Assembly (NCBI GenBank): GCA_022824465.1
Contig: JAJDZV010000008.1
Location: 1-64,000 of the forward strand
Reading direction: 5' to 3'
DNA length: 64,000 nucleotides
Origin: Anaerolineae bacterium
GTDB lineage: Bacteria; Chloroflexota; Anaerolineae; Aggregatilineales; Phototrophicaceae
Each line of letters begins with the position of its first letter. The first letter of the stretch is position 1. Positions 29,279 through 39,865 of this stretch are shown piece after piece. The position numbers and the translations under genes were made by a program. The notes beneath the pieces are model-generated. The model was given only the letters and a program-made list of their open reading frames with translations, did not search any database and was not told the origin of the DNA.

Positions 29279-30891
29279 TCGACGCTTGCTATGAGCGGAT
29301 ACAAAGCTTGGCCGCCATTGACCACTTCGAATTCTATTCCCTTAATTGTACTTAACAAACGCTCAATTAGCGCGTCTGCGGACTCGGCATTGAAGTCCGC
29401 CCCGCAATAGAGCGTCACCAGCTCTCTGCCCTCGACGCCACTGACGACCAGCGCGTCCTTCAAGGCGGATCCGATATCGGCGGCGGCTACACGGATCGCG
29501 CCGTCGACAATTGCGATATAGTCACGCTCGCGTATCGTCAGCCCGTCGAGGCAGGTGGAACGTGTAGCGCGCGCAATCTGGATCGACGTGACCGCGTCAG
29601 CGGCGGCATGCATAGCAGCGATCGTCGCCTCGAAATCGGCGCCCTTATCGCTTGCATCGCCGAGCGCGACCATAGCGCTGATGCCCTGCGCCATAGTTCT
29701 GGTAGGCAAGACCGCGACGCGCTTGCCAGATTGAATCTTGGCAGCTTGCGCCGCCGCCAGCACGACGTCTTTGTGGTTTGGGAGGACGATGACCTTGTCG
29801 GACGGGCAGCGTTCAATGGCGCTGAGCAAGTCTTCGATCGACGGGTTGCGGGCCGCGCCGCCATCTATGATCCAGTAGCAGCTGAGGTCGCGGAAGATCG
29901 CTTTCATGCCGGCGCCCTCAGCCACCGCAATGACTGACGCAGCGGGATGCCCGGTTTCGCCCGGCTGGCGCTCCTGCAGTCTGGCGAAATCCCGCGCCTG
30001 GAGTTCCATATTCTCTATCACGACATCGGTAAGCGTCGCGCCGGCCTTTACAGCGTAATCCAGGGGAAGGGCGGGATTGTCGACGTGGACATGAACTTTG
30101 ACTGCCGATGAGTCTCCGGCTACAACAACCGACCAGCCGAGCCGCTCCATGGCTTGCCGCGCCGCGTCGACGTCCAGATCGGCGCCGAGCATCAGGAACT
30201 GAACATCGTAACCGTAGGCTTCACTGACGATGGATGGCAGCGTCGCCGGCTCGGCTTTAACTTGCATCGGGGCAGTCTCGCGCGCGCCTCCGCAATTCTG
30301 AGGCGACATGCCTTGCAGGAAGCAGAGCAAGCCCATACCACCCGCATCGACCACGCCGGCGTCTTTCAGCAGCGGCAGCAGATTCGGCGTGTTATCCAAC
30401 GACTTGCGGCTCTCGCTCACAAGGGTCGCCAACAATATGTCAAGCGAATGGTCACGCCGCAAAGACGCGGCCGCCTCGCGCGCCACTGTCAGAATCGTGC
30501 CTTCGACCGGCTGCGATACCGAGGCATACGCGCGCGCAACCGCGGACCCGCAGGCATCGACGAAGAGCGGCGCAGTCAAGACCTTCGAATTCTGTAGACA
30601 ATCGGCAAAGCCCGTCAGCAATTGCGACATTATCGTGCCGCTGTTGCCGCGCGCGCCCATCAAAGCGCCATGCGCGAAGCGATTCGCCACCGTGCTAACG
30701 GCAGCTTCGTCGGTGTTCGCGATCTCCCGCCAGGCGCGTTGCAGCGTATGATAGAGGTTTGCGCCCGTATCGCCGTCCGGCACCGGAAAGACGTTAAGTT
30801 CGTTGATGAGCGCCACGTTGGCGGCTACGTTCGCGACGCCAGCGCCGAATAATGACTTCAGCGCCACGCCGTCAATTTGCAGTTTCTTCAT
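29275..30891 (-). CDS. DAK2 domain-containing protein (fatty acid kinase catalytic subunit FakA/YloV-like)
   Basis: 'LINELNVFPVPDGDTGANLYHTL', 'GARGNSGTIMSQLLTGFAD', 'DAGVVDAGGMGLLCFLQG'. Confidence 0.93.
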   Translation of the reverse strand: MKKLQIDGVALKSLFGAGVANVAANVALINELNVFPVPDGDTGANLYHTLQRAWREIANTDEAAVSTVANRFAHGALMGARGNSGTIMSQLLTGFADCLQNSKVLTAPLFVDACGSAVARAYASVSQPVEGTILTVAREAAASLRRDHSLDILLATLVSESRKSLDNTPNLLPLLKDAGVVDAGGMGLLCFLQGMSPQNCGGARETAPMQVKAEPATLPSIVSEAYGYDVQFLMLGADLDVDAARQAMERLGWSVVVAGDSSAVKVHVHVDNPALPLDYAVKAGATLTDVVIENMELQARDFARLQERQPGETGHPAASVIAVAEGAGMKAIFRDLSCYWIIDGGAARNPSIEDLLSAIERCPSDKVIVLPNHKDVVLAAAQAAKIQSGKRVAVLPTRTMAQGISAMVALGDASDKGADFEATIAAMHAAADAVTSIQIARATRSTCLDGLTIRERDYIAIVDGAIRVAAADIGSALKDALVVSGVEGRELVTLYCGADFNAESADALIERLLSTIKGIEFEVVNGGQALYPLIASVE

Positions 30892-31588
30892 CGCAACTCA
30901 ATTGCCGGTCGCTTATGGCAGCGCGCAACTCGCGAAGCCCGGCGGCGATGCCTCGCTCGTGCTGGAAGACGCAGGTCCCGGCGATCGCCACGGTCGCGCC
31001 GGCCGCGACTACTTTCGTTATCGTGTGCGGGCTGATGCCGCCATCGACTTCAATATCAAGGTCGACGCCCCGCGCATGAGCCATTTTTCGCAGGCGACTG
31101 ATTTTAGGCAGCATGCCCTCGATAAAGCGTTGCCCGCCGAAACCGGGATTGACGGTCATCACATTAACGACCGGCGCCATGTCCATCACTTCCGCGATGA
31201 ACGAGGCCGGCGTATGCGGATTGAGCGCGACGCCCGGGGTGCAGCCGGCTTCCGCGATCTGTCCCAGCACTCGATGAAGATGCAGGCACGCTTCCACATG
31301 CACCGTGATGATGTCGGCGCCGCTATCGGCAAAGCGCCGCACAAATTTCTCCGGTTCCACGATCATCAGGTGCACATCTAGCGGTATCGTGACTGCCTTT
31401 GCCAAAGCCTCAACGACCAGCGGACCCATGGTGATATTGGGCACAAAGCGTCCATCCATCACATCAATATGAATGAGATCGGCGCCAGCGGCTTGGGCTT
31501 GCGCCACTTGATCGCCAAGACGAGAGAAATCAGCCGCCAAAATGGAAGGCGCGATCTTGACTCTTGAATTGTGCATGAGCGCGCTCAA
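30872..31588 (-). CDS. rpe: Ribulose-phosphate 3-epimerase
   Basis: 'KIAPSILAADFSRLGDQV', 'HIDVMDGRFVPNITMGPLVVEAL', 'VMTVNPGFGGQRFIEGMLPKI'. Confidence 0.96.
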   Translation of the reverse strand: MSALMHNSRVKIAPSILAADFSRLGDQVAQAQAAGADLIHIDVMDGRFVPNITMGPLVVEALAKAVTIPLDVHLMIVEPEKFVRRFADSGADIITVHVEACLHLHRVLGQIAEAGCTPGVALNPHTPASFIAEVMDMAPVVNVMTVNPGFGGQRFIEGMLPKISRLRKMAHARGVDLDIEVDGGISPHTITKVVAAGATVAIAGTCVFQHERGIAAGLRELRAAISDRQLSCDEETAN

Positions 31589-31690
31589 TGGACTGTGAAT
31601 GACGCAAGCATGATACTACTGGTTTCTAGCTCCAATAGCAACACGCAGCGGACGTCCCAAGCGCCGGGTTTTCAGGGACCGCCGCAGTTC

Positions 31691-32734
31691 TCATCCGACC
31701 TGTTGATTGGCCAATACCGCGGTCTTCAGCTGGCCGCAGCCGGCGTCGATATCAATCCCGCGGCGCACCCTTACCGTTGCGGGGACGCCATGCTGACGCA
31801 AAATGGCAATGAAGCCATGCAGATTCGCGCTGTCGGCGGGCTTGCCCTCATAGTCGGCCGTGGGATTGAGCGGGATGATATTGACGTGGCAGCGGACGCC
31901 ATGAAGCAGCCGCCCCAGCCGCCGGGCTTCATCCTCGGTATCGTTTTCGCCGGCAATTGCCGCCCATTCGAATGTAATACGCCGGTTGGCGCGCGAGACA
32001 TAATAGCGGCAGGCATCCAGGAGTTCGTCGATGTTCCAGCGCCGATTGACCGGCAATAGGGCGGAGCGCTCGGCATCATCGGCTTTGTGCAGGCTGACAG
32101 CCAGCTTGACTTGCAGGCCTTCATCGGCGAAACGGCGAATCTGCGGCGCCAGCCCGACCGTGCTGATGGTGATATGTCGCGCGCCGATATTCAGCCGCTG
32201 CATGAGGAGGCGCACAGCTTGCAGCGAGGCGTCGTAATTGTGGAAGGGCTCGCCCATCCCCATGAAGACGATATTGCTGAGTCGTTCGCCACGCGCCGCG
32301 AGATCACGCGCGAATGCCATCGCCTGTTCAAATATCTCGGCGGCGCTTAGTTGTCTTCCAAAGCCCATCTGCCCCGTGGCGCAGAAGACGCAACCCATGG
32401 CGCAACCGGCCTGCGACGAGATGCAGGCGGTCTGGCGATCGTCAGCATAGGGCATCAGCACCGACTCGATCAACTGGCCATCGTGAAGCCGGTACAAGCG
32501 TTTCTCCGTGCCGTCTCGGCTGATTTGTCGCGCCGCCAGATCCAGCGCGCCCAGCGTGGCGTTCGCCGAGAGCTGTTCCACCAGGGAGCGCGGCAGGTTC
32601 CGCATCGCGCCAAAGCTGCCAACGCGTCGGCTGTACATCCAGTCCCAGATCTGCTGGGCGCGAAAACCCGGCTCGCCATACTCTGTCAGTAATTCGGCCA
32701 GTTCCGCATAGCTGAGGGCGTAAAGGTTGATCAT
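31691..32734 (-). CDS. rlmN: 23S rRNA (adenine(2503)-C(2))-methyltransferase RlmN
   Basis: Radical SAM motif 'CAMGCVFCATGQMGFGRQLSAAEI', 'NIVFMGMGEPFHNYD', 'HITISTVGLAPQI'. Confidence 0.95.
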   Translation of the reverse strand: MINLYALSYAELAELLTEYGEPGFRAQQIWDWMYSRRVGSFGAMRNLPRSLVEQLSANATLGALDLAARQISRDGTEKRLYRLHDGQLIESVLMPYADDRQTACISSQAGCAMGCVFCATGQMGFGRQLSAAEIFEQAMAFARDLAARGERLSNIVFMGMGEPFHNYDASLQAVRLLMQRLNIGARHITISTVGLAPQIRRFADEGLQVKLAVSLHKADDAERSALLPVNRRWNIDELLDACRYYVSRANRRITFEWAAIAGENDTEDEARRLGRLLHGVRCHVNIIPLNPTADYEGKPADSANLHGFIAILRQHGVPATVRVRRGIDIDAGCGQLKTAVLANQQVG

Positions 32735-32756
32735 ACAGTCGCGATCCTCTTGCCGA

Positions 32757-33698
32757 TCACGCGCCGGTCAGATAGGGCAAAAAGTTAAAAACGGCGTGCG
32801 CGATGATGGCGACGCTGGTGTGATAGCGCAAGCGGAGCCAGGAAAATCCCAGTGAAACGACAAACAAGATCAATATGGCCGGTGTCAAACCATATTGCCA
32901 ATGCATAAGCGTGAAGAATATGGAAGTCAACCACAGGCCGAAGACCGGCTGCAAGGCGCCGCGGTAAAATATCTCTTCCGACACGGCCGGTATGATTGCC
33001 AACAATAGCCCCCCGCTGAGAGTCGCGGTAATCGCTTCGAAATATAGCTGAGCGGATTCGGTTTGTTGCTGGAAGACTTCAGCGGGTACGGATTGCTCCC
33101 AGATGGCTATCACGACTGTCGAGAAAATCCCAAGTCCGACGCCGGCGGCGATGCCTATGCCGGCCTCGCGCAGAGTCGGCATACGCAGGCAGAGCCGATT
33201 GCATACCTCTGACAAGCGCCGCCTCAAGACCCAGCCGACGCCCAGAATTGCCGCCAGCAAGTGAAGCGCGCCAGTCCCGAATAGCTCCAGCATGGCATCC
33301 GACGGTAGAATGGCGACATTGGCGCCGTCGCTTGCCAAATCACGTATCATTAAGTTCATAAAGAAATTCAGGCATCCCAGGAGCATAAGGAAGGCGGCGG
33401 TCTGGTGCACCGCCTTAGTTGCATCAAAGGCGGGCTGCTCGGAATCGCTCAAGCGCTTAATCGCAGCCGCGCACATCCGCCATAAGCCACCGATGCTCAC
33501 GATCCCAAGTGTCAGAATGGCCAACAGCGGATACAGACGCCGGTGCTCGTCGACGAGATTGGCCAGACCGATGACGGGCAATAGATAGATGACAATCAAC
33601 AGCGTCTCGATATTTCTCTTGGCTCCTCGCCCTGGCGCAGCAGGATATTGACAGTGCAGCGCCCTTATGCTAGCATGACCCTGGCCAACCTGCGACAC
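32757..33698 (-). CDS. CPBP family intramembrane metalloprotease (start uncertain, probably internal)
   Basis: 'IIPAVSEEIFYRGALQPVFG', 'SIFFTLMHWQYG', 'SVAIIAHAVFNFL' are CPBP (CAAX protease-like) motifs. Confidence 0.85.
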   Translation of the reverse strand: MSQVGQGHASIRALHCQYPAAPGRGAKRNIETLLIVIYLLPVIGLANLVDEHRRLYPLLAILTLGIVSIGGLWRMCAAAIKRLSDSEQPAFDATKAVHQTAAFLMLLGCLNFFMNLMIRDLASDGANVAILPSDAMLELFGTGALHLLAAILGVGWVLRRRLSEVCNRLCLRMPTLREAGIGIAAGVGLGIFSTVVIAIWEQSVPAEVFQQQTESAQLYFEAITATLSGGLLLAIIPAVSEEIFYRGALQPVFGLWLTSIFFTLMHWQYGLTPAILILFVVSLGFSWLRLRYHTSVAIIAHAVFNFLPYLTGA

Positions 33699-33709
33699 GC
33701 TGGTCTGTT

Positions 33710-33796
33710 GGAGAGGTGGCCGAGTGGTTTAAGGCGATGGTCTTGAAAACCATTGTACGGTTCTCCGTACCGCAGGTTCGAATCCTGTCCTCTCCG
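33710..33796 (+). tRNA. tRNA-Ser(TGA)
   Basis: Cloverleaf: GGAGAGG/CCTCTCC acceptor, anticodon stem ATGGT-CTTGAAA-ACCAT, long variable arm, T-loop GGTTCGAATCC. Confidence 0.95.
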
Positions 33797-33829
33797 CCTC
33801 AAGCCCGGTCGCAATAGGTTAGCCGTTAG

Positions 33830-33917
33830 GGAGAGGTGCCAGAGTGGTTGATTGGGGCCGCCTGCTAAGCGGTTGTACCTGTAAAGGGTACCGCAGGTTC
33901 GAATCCTGTCCTCTCCG
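33830..33917 (+). tRNA. tRNA-Ser(GCT)
   Basis: Cloverleaf: GGAGAGG/CCTCTCC acceptor, anticodon loop CTGCTAA, long variable arm, T-loop GGTTCGAATCC. Confidence 0.95.
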
Positions 33918-33948
33918 TTGATAGATATCTTGGCTTCGGGAAAACTTA

Positions 33949-34362
33949 GTGAGCCAGAAGATTCACATTCAGGCAACCGTCGACGTGCCGAGAGCCAAAG
34001 CCTGGGCGATATACACCGAGCCAGCGCATATAACCAATTGGAATTTCGCCAGCGACGACTGGTGTTGCCCGCGCGCCGAGAATGACCTCAGGGTTGGCGG
34101 CCGACTTTGCTACAGAATGGAGGCTAAAGACGGCAGCTTCGGCTTTGACTTTGAAGCCGTCTATGCTGAGGTTCTGCCCGCGGTCAAGCTCGACTACAGC
34201 TTAACCGATGGACGGGCAGTCGAAACCAGCTTTGAAGACGCGGGCGAAGGCACGACGATCTCCATCGCATTTGAAGCGGAAGCGGAGAACCCAGCTGACA
34301 TGCAACGCGCCGGTTGGCAGGCGATACTTGATAATTTCAAGCGCTATGCCGAGACGCTTTGA
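33949..34362 (+). CDS. SRPBCC/START-like domain protein (GTG start)
   Basis: 'KIHIQATVDVPRAKAWAIYTEPAHITNWNFASDDW...FEAVYAEVLPAVKLDYSL...GTTISIAFEAE', typical AHSA1/SRPBCC pattern. Confidence 0.85.
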   Translation: MSQKIHIQATVDVPRAKAWAIYTEPAHITNWNFASDDWCCPRAENDLRVGGRLCYRMEAKDGSFGFDFEAVYAEVLPAVKLDYSLTDGRAVETSFEDAGEGTTISIAFEAEAENPADMQRAGWQAILDNFKRYAETL

Positions 34363-34455
34363 AGGCTGACTGGCGACGCCGCGTATAGACAAGTCGCGCA
34401 GTCTCCGCGCAACGGCCTCTAGTTATTGCGCCTCTGGCAGACCAAGGTATCCTAA

Positions 34456-35637
34456 ATGATTATCCTCGGCTTGATGTCCGGCACCTCCGCCGACGGCGTC
34501 GATGTCGCGATCTGCGATATCAAGGGCGCGCCCGGCAAATTGTCTGCCGAACTGCTTTTGGGCGCCACCAGCCCGTACGATCCAGACATGCGCCGGCGAA
34601 TCCTGCATTGCTGCGATCCGATCGCAAGCAGCGTCGCCGAGATCGCCGCGCTGAATGTTGACCTCGCTGAGGTCTTCGCCAATGCGGCTTTGGAGACCGT
34701 GCGGCAAGCGGGCATGTCTGCCGCCCAAATCGATTTGATCGGCTCGCATGGACAGACGCTTTGGCATAACGTTACGCCAACGGGCGAGGTCAGCGCATCG
34801 CTGCAAATCGTCGAAGCGGCCGTCCTCGCGGAGCGAACCGGCGTCACGACGATCGGGAACTTTCGCGCGCGCGATATCGCGGTTGGCGGCCAAGGCGCCC
34901 CGCTGACCAGTTATGTCGACTGGCTGCTTCTGCGGCATCCGGCGCATTGGCGAGCGATTCAAAACATCGGCGGCATGGGCAACGTGACCTTTTTGCCGCC
35001 GCTCGCCGACAATTCATCAGCGCCCATCGCCTTTGACACCGGACCTGGCAACGCGCTGCTCGATATCGCCGCTGCCGAATTCTCCGGCGGCGCCTTGACT
35101 TACGATCGCGACGGTCAACTGGCACGGCAGGGACGGGTGAACGAGGCCTGGCTTGACGAGCTATTGAGCCATCCCTATTATGCGCACAATTATCCCAAAT
35201 CCACCGGTCGCGAGACCTTTGGCACGGCCGCGGCGCTGCGCCTACTAGACGAGGCGCGCGAGCACGGACTAAGCCAGAATGAGATCATCGCCACCCTGAC
35301 GGCGCTGACGGCCACAAACATCGCCGACGCCTACCAACGATTTGCGCCGGCGGCTGTGCGCGAGGTCATCCTTGGCGGCGGCGGACGCCACAACCCGGTG
35401 ATTGTCGGCATGTTGCGGGAGCTGCTGGCGCCGGCCAAGGTCTTGGCTCACGAAGACGTCGGCATGGACAGCGACTACAAAGAGGCATTGGTCTTTGCCG
35501 TTTTGGCGCATGAGACCTGGCATGGTCGCGCCGCCACCTTGCCCGCGCTGACCGGCGCCGACAAATCGTCCATCCTCGGGCAGATTACGCCGGGCAAAGA
35601 CTACGCCGACCTGCTTCAGCGAACCTGGCCAAGCTGA
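34456..35637 (+). CDS. anmK: Anhydro-N-acetylmuramic acid kinase
   Basis: 'GLMSGTSADGVDVAICDI', 'SHGQTLWHNVTP', 'NIGGMGNVTFLP', 'FDTGPGNALLD'. Confidence 0.95.
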   Translation: MIILGLMSGTSADGVDVAICDIKGAPGKLSAELLLGATSPYDPDMRRRILHCCDPIASSVAEIAALNVDLAEVFANAALETVRQAGMSAAQIDLIGSHGQTLWHNVTPTGEVSASLQIVEAAVLAERTGVTTIGNFRARDIAVGGQGAPLTSYVDWLLLRHPAHWRAIQNIGGMGNVTFLPPLADNSSAPIAFDTGPGNALLDIAAAEFSGGALTYDRDGQLARQGRVNEAWLDELLSHPYYAHNYPKSTGRETFGTAAALRLLDEAREHGLSQNEIIATLTALTATNIADAYQRFAPAAVREVILGGGGRHNPVIVGMLRELLAPAKVLAHEDVGMDSDYKEALVFAVLAHETWHGRAATLPALTGADKSSILGQITPGKDYADLLQRTWPS

Positions 35638-35725
35638 CCACGAAGCGACTTGGCGCGCGAATCGCGGATGCGCAATCGGCGTATAATGAAACAGACATGA
35701 TGCCTGACAATGCAGGTAGGCTTTG

Positions 35726-36730
35726 ATGAGCCCGATTAAAGAACGAGCCTGGCGTGGCGCGCGCCGCATCTGGAATGATCGCAGCGAAACCACGCGCGCG
35801 CTGCCGGGCATCGTGCTTAGCGCCATACGCAGTTTTGGTCGCTACAGTTCCAGGCAATCGGCGGCGCTGGCATTTTTCGCCCTGTTTTCATTGTTCCCTT
35901 TGATGCTTTTGCTCGCGGTATTCATCGGCGGTTTGCTCGAACCGGCAGCCGCTCAAGAGCAAATTGCCAATGGGCTGCGCGTCTTTCTGCCGGAGGATGA
36001 GGTCATCGTCGAGTTTGTGCGCGACATCTTTGATGAGTCGCTGGAGCAATCGAACTCCTTTGGCCTAGTGGCAATCTTGACCATCGTCTGGTCGTCTCTC
36101 AGCCTTTTCTCCAACCTTACCGCCTCGCTCGACGAGATATTCCGTGTGCCCAAGGGTCGCAGCATCTGGAAGCTGCGCTTGCAGGCCGTCGGCATCAGTT
36201 TGGCGCTCGTGATTCTGGTGATCGCCTCCTTCCTCACTTCGGGCGTGCTTCGCTTGCTATCGGTTATGCAGCTCGATCAGCCCAGTCTTTGGTTGAACAT
36301 CGGCATCCGTTTCTTGCCCTTCGGTCTGGACGTTGTCATATTTTGCCTCCTCTTGCGCTTTGTGCCGGCGCGCTATGTGCACTGGGACGCCGTATTGCCA
36401 GCGGCCCTGCTTGGCGCGATCGGCTGGGAGTTGGCCAAGGCCGGCTTCGGCCTATACATGAATAGCGTGGCGGGATTCCAATTTGTCTACGGCGGCATCG
36501 CAACTGTGATCGTCTTCCTCTTCTGGGCTTTTCTCATCGCCGCAATCTTTCTCTTCAGCGCCGAATTCTGTTCGCGCCTGAACGAATGGATTATCAGCCG
36601 GAGCAACGGTGACGCCGCCCGGCGCCCGTCGGTGAGCATCGCAATTCGCGACGGCCAGATTCAAGTTCGCCTGCCTGATCACGAACTTGCCCGCCAGATT
36701 GAAGCCAATCTCAACGAGGCGAAGGGATAA
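35726..36730 (+). CDS. YihY/virulence factor BrkB family membrane protein
   Basis: 'ALAFFALFSLFPLMLLLAVFIGGL', 'NLTASLDEIFRVPKGRSIWKLRLQAVGISLALV', 'YGGIATVIVFLFWAFLIAAIFLFSAEF'. Confidence 0.92.
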   Translation: MSPIKERAWRGARRIWNDRSETTRALPGIVLSAIRSFGRYSSRQSAALAFFALFSLFPLMLLLAVFIGGLLEPAAAQEQIANGLRVFLPEDEVIVEFVRDIFDESLEQSNSFGLVAILTIVWSSLSLFSNLTASLDEIFRVPKGRSIWKLRLQAVGISLALVILVIASFLTSGVLRLLSVMQLDQPSLWLNIGIRFLPFGLDVVIFCLLLRFVPARYVHWDAVLPAALLGAIGWELAKAGFGLYMNSVAGFQFVYGGIATVIVFLFWAFLIAAIFLFSAEFCSRLNEWIISRSNGDAARRPSVSIAIRDGQIQVRLPDHELARQIEANLNEAKG

Positions 36731-36785
36731 GGCCTCGGGTATCTGTGTATAGGTCTTGACAGACGGCGATCGCAGCGGCGCTTGG

Positions 36786-37640
36786 CTAGCCGACCCGCTT
36801 CAGCCGGCCGGTTCGCTTGGCATAGTTTTCGGCTGCCTTGAAGGCGCGCAAGCCAAGTGGCAAGGTCACAAAGCCGAGCAAGAGCAACGGCACGATGAAT
36901 TGACTCGTCTCGCTGGTCGGGGCGCCTTCGAGGATGGCGGCGCGTGTGCCATCCAGCACGTATGTCACCGGCGAGATTCGCGCGAGCGCTTCCATCCAGT
37001 CCGGCAATACGCTGATCGGATAATAAACGCCGGAGATTAGCAGAAACGACGCCTCCACCACGTTGGTCATTTGCGCGCCGCGTTCCGGATACAGCAGAGG
37101 CAGAATGCTCGCGAGGATGCCGATGCCCACCAGCGACAGGCTGCCAGCCAGGATAACGGCGCCGGCGCCGATCAGATTGGCATTGGATAAGTCCAGCTCG
37201 AAAAATAGCGCCATCGCGATGCCGATGATCAGGGTCGTTATCAAGCCATATGTCAAGGAATACAGAGTCTGCCCCACGAGATGCACCCAGCGCCGCACCG
37301 GCGCCATCAGCGTATATTCGATGGTGCCTTCCCAGCGTTCCCAGGCGATGACTTCGCTTGTCAATATGAATATGGCGGAGAGATAACGCCAGACCAGCGT
37401 GCCAATGATGAGGTACATCGTAAGATACTGCACATCGAAACCGACCGCCTCGCCCGTCAGCGCTTCGGCGCCCTGGGCGATGAAAACCACTGACAGCCCG
37501 CTGGTCAGCGAGTAGAAGAACCAGACCACCTCCCAGCCCCAATAGCGCCGCGTCAGATGCCAGTTCCGCGCCAGAAAAGCATGGACCTGCAAGCTATTGA
37601 GACGCAAGGCGCTCATTCCCCGTGTCATTCGGTTTGGCAT
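36786..37640 (-). CDS. ABC-2 type transporter permease
   Basis: Six TM-like segments, 'VEASFLLISGVYYPISVLPDWMEALARISPVTYVLDGTRAAIL' typical of ABC-2 permeases. Confidence 0.88.
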   Translation of the reverse strand: MPNRMTRGMSALRLNSLQVHAFLARNWHLTRRYWGWEVVWFFYSLTSGLSVVFIAQGAEALTGEAVGFDVQYLTMYLIIGTLVWRYLSAIFILTSEVIAWERWEGTIEYTLMAPVRRWVHLVGQTLYSLTYGLITTLIIGIAMALFFELDLSNANLIGAGAVILAGSLSLVGIGILASILPLLYPERGAQMTNVVEASFLLISGVYYPISVLPDWMEALARISPVTYVLDGTRAAILEGAPTSETSQFIVPLLLLGFVTLPLGLRAFKAAENYAKRTGRLKRVG

Positions 37641-37652
37641 GGCGGCTCCTGG

Positions 37653-38624
<972 letters not shown>

Positions 38625-38792
38625 TGTAGTCCTTGAAAGCCGCCTCGGAAAGGTTGGACGCCGCCTGGCGCGCCGGCAGCCCTAAAGCGCCAAGCCGCGA
38701 TGCTTATGCGCGGACACTGCTTTCGAAGTGGATAATTCGCCGCGTCTGCGCTAAACTAGCGCCGAATTTAGCGGCTCTTGTGGACGCGCCCG

Positions 38793-39341
38793 ATGAACGA
38801 ACCCTCGACGATTGACAGCTATCCCTTTGAACTGAACGATTTTGATCCAGCTGTCGATACGATCACATCGGAAGTAGTCGACCCGGGTCCGAGCGCGGCG
38901 GATCGTTCGGTCGCGCGGCGCGCCAGCCTCCAGATTCTTTACGAACTGGACACTACCGATCATCCCCTGCCCGAAACACTGAAAGCGCATCTCGCTGAGC
39001 GTCCCGAAGCCTACGCCGTCCGGCAGCACATCCGTCGATTTGTCGAAGGCGTGATCGCGCATCGCCCGACGCTTGACGGCATTTTGCAGGAATACGCGCC
39101 GGAATGGCCCGTTGATCAGGTCGCGGTAATCGACAGAAATATCTTGCGTTTGGCGATTTACGAGTATCTGCTGCAGAAACGAAAGACGCCGGCGCCCGTA
39201 ATCATCAATGAAGCCGTGCATCTGGCGCAAGTCTTCGGCGCAGAAAACGCCCACGGTTTCGTCCATGGCGTGCTGGGCGCGATCACATCCGAGCTGGAGC
39301 CGCAAATCGAACGGACGACAGACGAGACTGCGACAGTATGA
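38793..39341 (+). CDS. nusB: Transcription antitermination factor NusB
   Basis: 'ARRASLQILYELD', 'QVAVIDRNILRLAIYEYL', 'APVIINEAVHLAQVFGAENAHGFVHGVLGAI'. Confidence 0.92.
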   Translation: MNEPSTIDSYPFELNDFDPAVDTITSEVVDPGPSAADRSVARRASLQILYELDTTDHPLPETLKAHLAERPEAYAVRQHIRRFVEGVIAHRPTLDGILQEYAPEWPVDQVAVIDRNILRLAIYEYLLQKRKTPAPVIINEAVHLAQVFGAENAHGFVHGVLGAITSELEPQIERTTDETATV

Positions 39342-39865
39342 ATATCTTAGGCGTCGGCGCGTGGGAGCTTATCGCGATTCTGCTTATCATGCTGGTTTTC
39401 GCTGGTCCCAAGCGCATGATTCACTGGTCTTACGTCTTGGGCCAACATGTGGCGAAATTCCGCAGAATATGGTCAGAAACGGTTGACCTGGTGCAGAAGG
39501 AATTCGACGAAGCCGGCGTCGATATCAAGCTGCCCAAAGAGCCGCCAACGCGCAAGAGCTTGAATAGCGCCGTCACAGAGGCCGTCAAGCCGATGACCAA
39601 GCCGGTGCAAGACTCGCTGGATGAAGTGAAAAAGGACTTGGACACGGTCAAAGATGTGGGCGACGCGCTCAACAACAAGAAGAAGCCGGCTCTGCCCGGC
39701 GCCGCCAAGCCTGCCGCCAAACCGCTATCGCCAAAGCGCCGCGCGATTCCCGAACCAGTAGCATTGGGCGCTTGGAGCGCGCCGCAGTCCAAAGCCGATG
39801 CCAACGGCAGCCTGCCCGACCTCGGCGCCTGGTCGCAAATAGCCGGCGACGACGGCCGCTCATGA
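39338..39865 (+). CDS. Twin-arginine translocase subunit TatA/TatB-like
   Basis: 'MNILGVGAWELIAILLIMLVFAGPKRM' short TM plus amphipathic helix; directly upstream of tatC. Confidence 0.85.
   Translation: MNILGVGAWELIAILLIMLVFAGPKRMIHWSYVLGQHVAKFRRIWSETVDLVQKEFDEAGVDIKLPKEPPTRKSLNSAVTEAVKPMTKPVQDSLDEVKKDLDTVKDVGDALNNKKKPALPGAAKPAAKPLSPKRRAIPEPVALGAWSAPQSKADANGSLPDLGAWSQIAGDDGRS

Noticed and set aside
33665-33976. 103 aa minus-strand ORF ('...NGEDRIRTCGTLYRYNRLAGGPNQPLWHLS...RRGQDSNLRYGEPYNGFQDHRLKPLGHLS')
   Set aside because: It is antisense to the two tRNA-Ser genes. This amino acid pattern is a classic spurious protein from tRNA reverse strands.
36679-37542. 287 aa minus-strand ORF, Arg/His-rich
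   Set aside because: Out-of-frame overlap of the ABC-2 permease (36786..37640), whose frame has clear TM segments.
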